A stretch of 64,000 nt of DNA from Delphinus delphis (taxonomy: Eukaryota; Chordata; Mammalia; Artiodactyla; Delphinidae): NCBI RefSeq assembly GCF_949987515.2, contig NC_082701.1:37031755-37095754 (forward strand), in the 5' to 3' direction. The notes beneath the pieces are model-generated. The model did no database searches. It had not been told where the DNA came from and saw only the letters and a list, made by a program, of their open reading frames with translations. Below are positions 23,136 through 32,339 of the stretch, in pieces. How positions within the stretch are numbered: position 1 is the first letter of the stretch; the number at the start of each line of letters is the position of its first letter. The position numbers and the translations under genes are program-made.

Positions 23136-25084
23136 AAAATTTCAGAAATGGAGACCTGATTGAAACAAAGGGGCATCTATTTGAGGTTTGTTAGGACTGT
23201 AGCCTGGAAGACACAGATTCAAGAAACACTTGAATTGTGTTCCACCGGACTACAAAATTGCAGAGGGTTATAAAGGCAAAGAACTGCAAGGTTACATAAA
23301 TTGTCAAGAATTAGGATTGGAGCTGGCAAGACATAAGGGTGCTTTTGAAGCAAGGATTCGTTGAGGTTCAAAATGATTACATAGTTGTGAAGTGGGAGGG
23401 ATCTTTGAAACTACAAGTCTACAGCTGGCAGCTGCTAGCAGATATTGTTTTGAAAATGGCTGGTGGTGTCCTTGAGTTTGATATAGCTCAGAAAATTCAA
23501 GTTCTCCGTGATTCAGGAATGTGTCTGAAACCACATCCACAATGGTCACCTGGCTCCATTTTGGATGTCCGAATCATAGTTTCTCCATTTTGATTTTTAA
23601 ATGATCTGAAATATGTCTTCAGTGGTAACATCACTCCCTGGTTTGCTATATCCCCTGTGGGCATCATCTTAAGCTTAGAAATGGCCTTCAGCTCAGGCAT
23701 ATGCCCAGAAGCCTCTGAGATGCCCTATACTGTGTACCCCCTTCTAAGAGAGCAGGAGGGGAACCTCTCTCAACAGTTCTGGGATGATGGCCTGAGCAGA
23801 GCTTGCCTTCCTCAGATGCCACTGTCACTAGGAAGTGAGTGCTCAGCCTGCCCCTCTGTTAATTCAAGTTCCCTAGCAAAGCAGGAGCTTCCCACAAGAC
23901 TAGCCCCTAGAAACCACACATACCAGTGCTATGACACTGGTTGCCCAGAGGTTACCTGCTGCCATTTAAAAACTGCATGGAAATGCATTTAATTCTCCCT
24001 CACAGGAATGTTTTCCAGCCACAACTCATATTACTGCCCACTGTTCAGTCCTAATCCTGTCTCCTGAGTGGCCAGAGACAGTCTGACCTCACTGAAAATC
24101 AATGCACAGCAGAGGTGAAGCTGCTGCCGCCCTGCACTGTGAATCATTTAACCTGGGCCTCAGTTTCTCATTCTGTATGGTAGGTTTGCCAGAGTGACCT
24201 CCTTAGAGGGACGATGAAAGAAAGGTCCCACTGAGCAAGCAGACTGCAGGATGACTGTCTCTCATCCACAGTCAAGTTCACAGTACTGGAGGGTAAATAT
24301 CTGAAGTGTGCTGAGGGCAGGTGCAGAGACTGAGTCAGAAAACATGTTTGTGTAATAGATCACCAAAGCTGGGGAGGCCTGAAGTGGACACAAGGAGCTG
24401 ATGGGAGGGAGGAGCCTGGGAGCAGAGAGTGGAGAGGAGCACAGGCTGGAGGAAATGCACCGGGAGGTGACTCGGGCTGGGTAGAGTCCTGGGAAAGGGT
24501 CTCTTTTTAAAGGATTTGGTGCAACAGACACTCCAAGAAGCAGCAGTCGGGCACACGGAGTGGGGCTCCCGTACAGCAGCTGGGCTCCTGGCCACTCCCC
24601 TGCCTGCCCAGCGCTCGTCCCGGTTCCTGCAGAAAGGCCTGCCAAGCCTGGGTCTGGACAGCAACACCGTGGCCTCCAGCATTACACTATTAGGTTGCAG
24701 CTGTATTTCATAGCCCCACGTTCTATCCAGCTGTTTCTATGAGTTTTATTATACAGTTAAATATCAACAGGACCTTTTTAATATTCTCTTTTTTATTAAA
24801 CAAAAGTAAGTATTCAGGCTAACGTCTTGCAGTAAAGTAGACTCAAGCTCTATTGAGTATCCACTTACCTCTTTTCAGTTTTTCGAAAGACAAGTGATAA
24901 AGCCCCCATATTTCTAAATAGGATACTTTCTTATTTAAATAAAACAGGTGAGGCAAGTTAGGCTTTCTAAATTAAAAATTCATAAAGGCATTGCTCTCTT
25001 AAGAATGAGGGGAATGGGGAACATCTGAATTACATAAAGAGCATGATGCAGTAGTAGTAAATTTTAAAAAGTAGTACTAAATAA
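23136..25084. other. Long unassigned stretch with a GC-rich patch
   Basis: I recognise no repeat or known gene in nearly 2 kb. Open frames of 60-127 codons occur on both strands at 23304-23992 and 24262-24742, overlapping each other. None shows a domain, a signal peptide or a credible exon boundary. The part at about 24380-24690 is clearly more GC-rich than its surroundings. It could be a degraded exon, an old processed pseudogene, a regulatory patch or an unnamed repeat. No function is assigned. Confidence 0.4.
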
Positions 25085-25340
25085 ATAAACTTGATGGAAC
25101 ACTTTGTGGCAGACATGAATCAGATGAATCTAAATAAATCAGATGCCTTATCTCATTTAACCTTCAGTACAGCTCTGTAAAATGAATACAGCTGTTATTC
25201 TCATTTTACATGTGGTGGAACTGAGTCTTAGAAAGTTTTAATGGGTTCCATAATACAAAATAGCTCTTGAGAAGTGGGCCTAGAATTTAAATCTAGATCC
25301 TTCTGACTGCAGAGCCCAAATGCTTACCCCTGCACATGTT
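25085..25340 (-). mobile_element. MIR SINE
   Basis: Antisense MIR: 'tatctcatttaaccttcag', 'tattctcattttacatgtg', 'aactgagtcttagaaag', 'cagagcccaaatgcttacc'. Its head faces the sense MIR starting only about 10 bp later. Confidence 0.75.
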
Positions 25341-25349
25341 AATTAGATT

Positions 25350-25520
25350 CAAACCAGTATTTGAATTTCAGCTGTGTGACCTTGGGCAAGTTTCTTAACC
25401 TCTCTGGGTCTGTAATCTGGAGGTTCATTATCACTATCACTATCACTATCAGTTTCTGTGGTGACTAAGTTAAATAATATATAAGCAAGTGCCAGTACTA
25501 TAATAATACTATAATTAGCA
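25350..25520 (+). mobile_element. MIR SINE with (ATCACT)n run
   Basis: Sense MIR: 'gtgaccttgggcaagtttc', 'taacctctctgggtctg', then a tatcac repeat of about 22 bp at 25430-25451, then the degraded 3' part. Confidence 0.75.
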
Positions 25521-25563
25521 CATATTTACTACTTAAAAAAAATGTTACCCACATTCCTAAATA

Positions 25564-25782
25564 CAGTTGACCCTTGAACAATGTAGGTTTGAACTACACA
25601 GGTCCACTTATATGTGGGGATTTTTCAATAGTAAATACTATCCATGGATGTGGAATTATGGATACAGTGGAACCTCGGATAGAGAGCACTCTCAAATAGG
25701 GAGGGCAGACTATATATTATCCATGGATTTTCAACTACACAGAGGGTTGGCACTAACCCCCAAATTGTTCAAGGGTCAACTA
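25564..25782 (-). mobile_element. Tigger2-like DNA transposon remnant (TcMar)
   Basis: The two ends form inverted repeats: cagttgacccttgaacaatg on the left and the complement, ending ttgttcaagggtcaacta, on the right. The next blocks in, 'ggtttgaactacacaggtcc' and the right-hand 'gggttggcactaacccc', also match Tigger2 ends. TA dinucleotides flank it at 25562-25563 and 25783-25784, the mariner-type target site. At about 219 bp it is a non-autonomous, internally deleted copy that cannot encode a transposase. Confidence 0.85.
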
Positions 25783-26377
25783 TAATTCAGAAAATCAGTA
25801 GTTTTTTTTTTTTTGTCTGAAGTTTCTTTGGCAGCCAGTCACCTCCACTCATCAAAATAGTGTGCAGACCATGGACAAACCTGATATCCTCCCCTCCAAT
25901 TCAGCACAGCTGGAACCTGCTCAAATGGAACTGGGCTCTGGTCATGGCTGAGGGTCCGTCCATCTGCATGCTGTCTACAAACATGGACAAGCTCACTGCT
26001 GCATGATCCTGACTCTAACTCTGACCCAAGAAAATTTAAAGACTGTGTTATGCTGGGTCCTGGGGAGCCTAGGTTGCCTATATATTTCTTCTACTTAATT
26101 GTATGACCCAAAGAAGAAGAACACATAAAAAATTCCTTTGTTGAGTGTGGATTTCTGACTGGCAGCCAGCTAGAAAGCTCTTTTAATTTCTCTCAAAATA
26201 AAAGGATTTGAGTTAGAACTAAGGGTGGGGGAAAAAAAAGTTTAGGGAAATCTAAACCTTTTAACTAAGATAAGAGGTATTTGGCTCCCTTTTCCCAGTC
26301 TGTGAAGCAGAAGAGGAAAATCCATAATGAGACATGGTGAAAAAGACTTACTTTTACTATTTGTCAACAGCTGGTTC
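25783..26377. other. Unique sequence, nothing recognised
   Basis: Begins with a T run at about 25802-25813. No gene or repeat family is identified. Confidence 0.4.
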
Positions 26378-26530
26378 AGGTTAGTGCAACAAATATTTAT
26401 CAAGGGCCCAGTTCTTGTCCAGCACTGGGAGAATGATGATAGATGGATAAGTGGACACAGGCCTTACCTTCTATAAGATTTCAGTCTCATCAGGAAAACA
26501 GACCCTAAAATAGGCCTAATACAGAATAAA
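26378..26530 (+). repeat. Ancient mammalian repeat fragment
   Basis: 'caacaaatatttatcaagg', 'cagcactgggagaatgatg' and 'ataagatttcagtctcatc' follow the same order as the repeat at 11795. Confidence 0.45.
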
Positions 26531-26554
26531 AAAATGGTAAAATAACATAATAAA

Positions 26555-26755
26555 AAATAATAATTAACTACCTCTCAAGCAGTAGCTACATGCCTTCTAA
26601 GTGCTTTACATGTATTATTTCTTCCTCAGAACATCCCTATGAGGTACATACTTATACTCATACATATTTACAGGTGAGGAAAATTAGGCAAGCCTGTACA
26701 GCTTGAGAGTGGCAGTGCTGATCTGAATTCGGGTTTGTGTGGCTCCATTTGTGGC
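26555..26755 (-). mobile_element. MIR SINE
   Basis: Antisense MIR: 'taagtgctttacatgtatt', 'cctatgaggtacatactta', 'caggtgaggaaaattaggc'. Confidence 0.78.
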
Positions 26756-26884
26756 TTCTTTCTGCTGTTCACAACTTCCTCCTCCATCCAGGAGCAGGGC
26801 TGCTCTGTAGTACAGCTCCAGAAGATACCATTCACATGGCAGTTTACAGAGTGTGGAGTTGTGCAATATATAGCCTATGAAGCT

Positions 26885-27050
26885 GTATAAAGATAATAAG
26901 ATGGGTATTATTATACTCTTTTAAGAGACAAGAAGATTGAGGTTTGGAGGGCCTAAGTGACATCTCCATGGTCATAACTCTAGTAAGTGGCAATGCTTGG
27001 AACTGGGTCTGCCGACTCTGAGCACCGTGCTCTTTCTAGATTCCATGCTG
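26885..27050 (-). mobile_element. MIR SINE fragment
   Basis: Antisense MIR: 'gatgggtattattatactc', 'gacaagaagattgaggttt', 'ctagtaagtggcaatgc', 'ctctgagcaccgtgctctt'. Together with 26555 it forms two antisense copies in tandem. Confidence 0.72.
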
Positions 27051-27264
27051 CCTCCACTTTGCTCCTCATGAACTACTTTCAGAGCACAAGGAAGGGGCAT
27101 TCAGTACAGGCTAGTCTGGAGAAATGGTCTGGGCAGGCACTGGGGAGAAGAAGCAGCTTGTAACCTGTCCTCTCAGAGTGGGCAGCTCTCATTGTCCCCC
27201 ATGAATCCTCTTTTCTGTGCAGATGAGCTGCTTCATTCCTCAGCACCACCATGACCCTCTGGGA

Positions 27265-27605
27265 AGAACACCAGACATAGAATCAACTGAACCTGGGTTT
27301 CCTATCTTTACTCACTTGCTCAACAAATATTTATTCAGCACTTACTATGAGTCAGGAACCATTTTAAGAGCTGAGAGTACGTTGATGTCCAAGACCCTTG
27401 CTTTATTGAGGCTTCTATTCCAGTGCAATATCTGCTGCCTATGTGTTCTTGCTTATGTAACTCAACCTCTCTCAGTGTCAGTTCTCTCATCTGTGAAATG
27501 AGGACAGTAGCATCTGACTCATAGAGCTGTGGAGAATCTGAAGTGAGATAATGGATGTAATGACCTTTGCAGTGACCTGGCTCATTGCAGGCAGTCAAGA
27601 AATCT
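27265..27605 (+). mobile_element. MIR SINE split by another old repeat
   Basis: The MIR head 'ctgaacctgggtttcctatc' ends at about 27302, and its body resumes near 27425 with 'tatgtaactcaacctctctc', 'ctctcatctgtgaaatgagg' and 'ggcagtcaagaaatc'. The roughly 120 bp in between belong to a different old repeat. Confidence 0.65.
27303..27424 (+). repeat. Ancient mammalian repeat inside a MIR
   Basis: 'gctcaacaaatatttattcag', 'cacttactatgagtcagg' and 'ttgaggcttctattccagtg' match the start of the repeat group at 11795. Its position inside the MIR dates it as the younger of the two. Confidence 0.5.
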
Positions 27606-28394
27606 TAGTCTGTTCCCCACCCACCTGCCACACTATAAAATGAGTATGACCAGACCTGCCTTTGCCTTTGCCACTCCCCTGGATCCTTCTGAGATGGTGA
27701 TTGTACTTGTTTGGTTGATAGATTATTCCAAGTCCATTTGACCAGCATCAGTTAAAGCAATGAACCGGTTCACCATGTTCCTCTACTTTATATACATTAT
27801 GACTTTGTATATGGAACCATAAAACTCAGGACAGATTTATGCATATGACATACTGTATATTTTCATAGAAATGTTTTGCCAATACACCAATATTTGTGAG
27901 CAGTTTTCAAAAGTTTATTTCTCATAGATGTCTCTTAAATTGCATGTGGAGTGACATTTTATGGTTTAAGTTTTGTTTTCATGGCACAGCCCCAATTTGC
28001 ATCTTTGTTCTAGCACTCAGGACTTCCCTGCTTATAGCCCATGTGTTTCTCCTGTCCTTGAAGCATTTCTTTAGGCCCACATTCCATCAGGAAGCTATTG
28101 CTAAAGACTGCAGTTTGGCATCTTTCCTGGAGAAGTCAATCCATTTGTGATTGTCTTGTAGAAATGGACTTGAATTATTCATTTCCTGTATCAAACTTGT
28201 TTATGGGGTATTGATGCAAAGAGACAGACTGGTTCCATTCCTTGTGTGGTCAGAGCCCTTGGCATTATAGCTGCCATGAAATCTCACTACCCCTTTCCCA
28301 AATGGTTTTCTTTGCCTGAGGTTGACTCAGACTTTCCTACCTGCACTTTCATCAAATTCTGAAACAAAGTGGAAAGGAAAGAAATGCACATCTA
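27606..28394. other. Unique sequence, nothing recognised
   Basis: An 84-codon plus-strand frame at 27896-28150 has no recognisable domain and is probably chance. Confidence 0.4.
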
Positions 28395-28610
28395 ATGAGT
28401 TATCTCCTATGAGCCAGACTCAAAATACTCTGCAGATCCATAATCTCCCTAAAGACTTACAAGTTTGGTGGTATTAACTTTGTTAGAGGAAATAGTTTCA
28501 GAAAGATTAAGTAAATTGACCTAGGTCACACAGCTATTAAGTGGTGGAGCCAAGTTTCAAATTCAGATTTGTTAATTGCAAAGTCTGATTCTCTCCATTG
28601 CTCCAAGCCC
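28395..28610 (-). mobile_element. MIR SINE
   Basis: Antisense MIR: 'ttacaagtttggtggtatt', 'aggtcacacagctattaag', 'tggtggagccaagtttc', 'gattctctccattgctcc'. Confidence 0.75.
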
Positions 28611-28689
28611 ACCAGCATCCAAGGTAAACAAAGGGATTCCAGGTGGGCAGAGTGTAACTCTTCATCTCCATCTACTTATGAGAATTCAT

Positions 28690-28780
28690 TAGTTTGAACA
28701 GTCATTTTACAAATATTTGTTTATTGTGTGTGTCTTACGTGGTAGGCACTATACTAGTTGCTATATTTGAAGTAGCCACA
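28690..28780 (+). repeat. Ancient mammalian repeat fragment
   Basis: 'acaaatatttgtttattgtg' and 'ggtaggcactatactag' resemble the repeat type at 11795. Short. Confidence 0.35.
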
Positions 28781-28899
28781 GCAAATTTTGAATTGCAAAA
28801 GGGTTTCTCTCTACATCCTCCTGATAGGTCACTGTTAATGAGTGTTTTTACAAGGAAATTCATACCCACATAGAACTGATTATTAATTTCCTGAGTTCC

Positions 28900-29135
28900 C
28901 TGTTGTACCTGGTACATATTGTGTGTCTCACACATAAGAGAAGGTGCTCACTGAACTTTGTGGGATGAATTAATGAATGGATGCATTTACAACACCCCTG
29001 AAGAATACATGGTACATATCTGTGTGTATCAGTGTCCACAGGCTGGTGTTGTGTCTCATCACTGTGTATCCCTAGTGCCTGGCACAGCACCTGGCAGAGA
29101 CTGGGGGCTTGCTGAATGAGGGCGTGAGTGAAAAG
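28900..29135 (+). mobile_element. LINE-2 3' end fragments
   Basis: Two L2-like ends follow one another: 'gttgtacctggtacatattg' to 'atgaattaatgaatgg', and 'gtgtatccctagtgcctggc' to 'ttgctgaatgaggg'. Confidence 0.6.
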
Positions 29136-29199
29136 AGAATTGACATCAAACCAGTTTAGGCACAATTAGAAACAATCAGTCTAACATCAGAAATGTAAC

Positions 29200-29557
29200 C
29201 AAAGTTGGGACTAGAGTAAAGAAAGTGAGGCATTAGCCTCAGGTGTAAAATTTAAGGGGACACCAAACAACATGTAAATCAAGATATATAATACTTTCAT
29301 GCAATATTTTAAATAATAGGATCCAACAGAGCAGAGATTAGGGTAAGGCAATGAGGTGTGTCATCCAGGTGAAGACCCAGATCCTACTTTTGCTTAAAAT
29401 TTTGTTTTTATTTTGCATCCTGGATTTTTTTCATTAGTTTTGATTTTTTTTTTAATATTGAAAGTATCGTTTATCTTGATCACTGAGATTTTGGCTTCCC
29501 TTAAGTTTTACATCCAAGGCAAATGCCTCACTTGCCTCCCCCTAGCCCTGGCCCTAT
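29200..29557. mobile_element. Old hAT-like DNA transposon with long inverted ends
   Basis: The left end (aaagtgaggcattagcctc) and the reverse complement of the right end (gcaagtgaggcatttgcctt) match over about 35 bp with mismatches. 'gtaaaatttaaggggacacc' follows the left end. The palindromic layout and about 358-bp length fit a non-autonomous cut-and-paste element, perhaps the hAT-Tip100 group. I see no transposase. The family name and the 8-bp target-site duplication are not established. Confidence 0.6.
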
Positions 29558-30959
29558 AAAACCGACAAGAAGTAATGAAGATTCTTTGATAACAGATTAT
29601 AGGAATAGTATTTTATGCACATAAACTCACAGAAGGCCCACAAAAGCCTCTTATCAGGAAGGTACTGTTATGATCTCTTTTACAGGAAGGATGACTGAGA
29701 TTTGAGGAGTCAATACTCTCTTCACAGAGTCTCACAAATGAATCAGATATGACTGAGATACTGCGTTTCTTAGCCTCCAAGGGGTGCTAACCAGAACCTG
29801 GGGCTACAGGAGCCCTTAGACTGGCTGCCTCCAGCCAGAAGCAGTTTCTTGTGTTTACCTTAGCATGATTTACAAATACCATATTCCATTGAATCCCAAG
29901 ATTTCAACCATTATATGAAGCAGCATGATTTTATGTACCATGTCACTTCTGCCCCCAAGATGACAGGAATTGGAAGGTGCTAACAATTGGAAGATACAAA
30001 CCTCAGAGATTTTATAGTGCTAAAAAAAACAGTGCCTCTTGGAATGGGATAAAAATACATTATTATCATATTTCAAGTGGCCATGACATTGAAAAAGTTT
30101 GGGTAGACTATGCAAGGGTGCACTGCAATACCAGATGTGAAAAGATTTTGGCATTTTGTATATCTCTAAAAGTCCAGAAGTCCATTCACTAGCCTCAGCT
30201 TTTTGAAAGCTGATGCCATTCCTGCAATGAGATAAACTTTAATCGAACAGAAAGGTAGAAGATGCTTAGGAAGGAGACTGCTTCATCTGTGCTCTGAAGG
30301 AATTTCCCCAGGAGGGAAGAGGTTTCCCCAGGAGAGAAGAGACTGTAGTATTAGTCTTCTGATTATATTATTCTTGGATGGGTTAAGAATTTTATCTACT
30401 TACAAAATTATTTGGAGCCATGGATTAAGGAGGGAAGGAATGATGCAGTACAGCTGATTTGAGACTCAGAATCTCTTTTCCTTAGCAGCTTCCATATAAA
30501 GTAAATCTGTGATGAGCTGCAGAGTTTCCCTAGCTGGCACCGAAGTCTCATAGAATGGTCCTGGGTTTATTATATAACACTAAACAGTCCATACTATCTC
30601 GCATCCAACTGATCTGGCTACCCCACCAGGAAATTATGAGCACACCTAATTAATTATATTCCAAAGTATTACATTAACATTTATTTAGACTTAAGATATA
30701 CACAATGATGCATTGATCCGAGTCAGTATTGGCTTCCTAATTATTTTAGGGAATGGTCACAAAAACACAAAACAGCTAAGTCTGCTTCCCCGTTACTCTT
30801 TTTTATACATATCTATGTAGCACAGACACAAGCCAGCCTTTCTTGTAACAGCAAGCTCACCAGTGTTAGACCTGTATGACTTGCTTGAAAGTCCTAAAAT
30901 TCTGCCTTGTGTCATATTTTATCAAGATGACAAATCATCTGTAGTAAAGAGAGATTAAT
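29558..30959. other. Mostly unique sequence
   Basis: A weak antisense MIR-like trace lies at about 29600-29730 ('caggaaggtactgttatg', 'ttttacaggaaggatgac'). The rest shows no recognisable feature. Confidence 0.4.
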
Positions 30960-31150
30960 ATGGAGGGGCATTGTCTGGAGACAGATTGCCCAGGTTTGAA
31001 TCCAGCTATGCCCCTTACTGTATCTCAGTTTCTTTATTTGTAAAGTGGGAATAGTAATAGTACCTACCTCTTCAAGTTATTAGGAGGATTTAATGAGCTA
31101 ACACTTCCAAAGCACTTAGAACACTGTGCAGTACTTGATATACAAGATTC
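30960..31150 (+). mobile_element. MIR SINE
   Basis: Sense MIR: 'tgcccaggtttgaatccag', 'ctgtatctcagtttcttta', 'aatagtaatagtacctacc', 'gcacttagaacactgtgc'. Confidence 0.82.
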
Positions 31151-31956
31151 ACTAGCATTTCTGACCACAGGCAGCCCCAGGACAGGATTTCCACACATAG
31201 ATGGTCGTCAGAGTGCGTTCATTCATCCCAGGGGCACAAGCCTATGGTACTCAGCCTGCAATGTAAGTAGATTTGTTTCTTCTCTCCTGTTCTTCCTCTT
31301 CCTCCTCCTTCAAGATCAGATGGGTGCAGCTATCACTTTGAAGGTGGTTCCCATTCAACTTCCAATGGTGAACAAACCTGCAGGCAAATATATTCTGGGA
31401 CAAAAAACATTTGGTAAACTCACTTCATTTCTTATTTCCTACTGACCTGTGTATATATTTCCATTATTGTCCTCACCATACTGCATGAGGTGATATTTTT
31501 AAGGGATCATCTTCCTGATGGAAAATGATGGGTCATTATCTTCTTTTTCCTTGTCTGCCTGAGACCTGAGATCCTGTCCCTGGTACACAGCAGGGACTGG
31601 ATGAATCTGGTATATTAGGCAATGACCAATGCCTGACTCTGTGGACTTATGTCGCATCCTTGTGGGAGTTGTTTGCTCCATTCTCAGGGATCTTCTCCCT
31701 CCTTTGTATATTCACTGGTAAAGCTGTTGGAGCAGCAGAGTTGCCTTTCTTGAGCTTTCTGAGGAATCCAGGAGACCAGAGATCACATACATACATCCCT
31801 TGAACATCCTCTAAAACTTACTGAAGAGACTGCCACTGTTGGAATCTACATTTAAGGGCATTTTATGAGAGAACTATGAGATGCTTCAGATGATCTTTGA
31901 AGTATCTGAGGTAATAAAACTAATAAATCTCACTTATGAAAGTGGCAGCCACTCTT
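31151..31956. other. Unique sequence, nothing recognised
   Basis: No gene or clear repeat lies between the MIR and the large L1. Confidence 0.4.
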
Positions 31957-32339
31957 TATTTACAATCTTTTTTTTAAACATCTTTATTGGAGTATGATTG
32001 CTTTACAATGTTGTGTTAGTTTCTGCTGTATCACAAAGTGAATCAGCTATATGTATACATATATCCCCATATCCCCTCCCTCTTGCATCTCCCTCCCACC
32101 CTCCTTATCCCACCCCTCTAAGTGGTAACAAAGCACCTAGCTGATCTCCCTGTGGTATGCAGCTGCTTCCCACTAGCTATCTATTTTACATTTGGTAGTG
32201 TATATATGTCCATGCCACTCTCTCACTTCGTCCCAGCTTACACTTCCCCCTGCCCATGTCCTCAAGTCCATTCTCTATGTCTGCACCTTTATTCCTGTCC
32301 TGCCCCTGGGTTCAACAGAACAATTTTTTTTTTTTTTTG

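Noticed and set aside
24262..24682. Frames of 115 and 127 codons as a gene
   Set aside because: They overlap in different frames, no family is recognised and no splice boundary is evident. I kept the interval only as a GC-rich curiosity.
25430..25451. Repeated tatcac units as a CRISPR or regulatory array
   Set aside because: A six-base run inside a MIR. No spacers and a mammalian setting.
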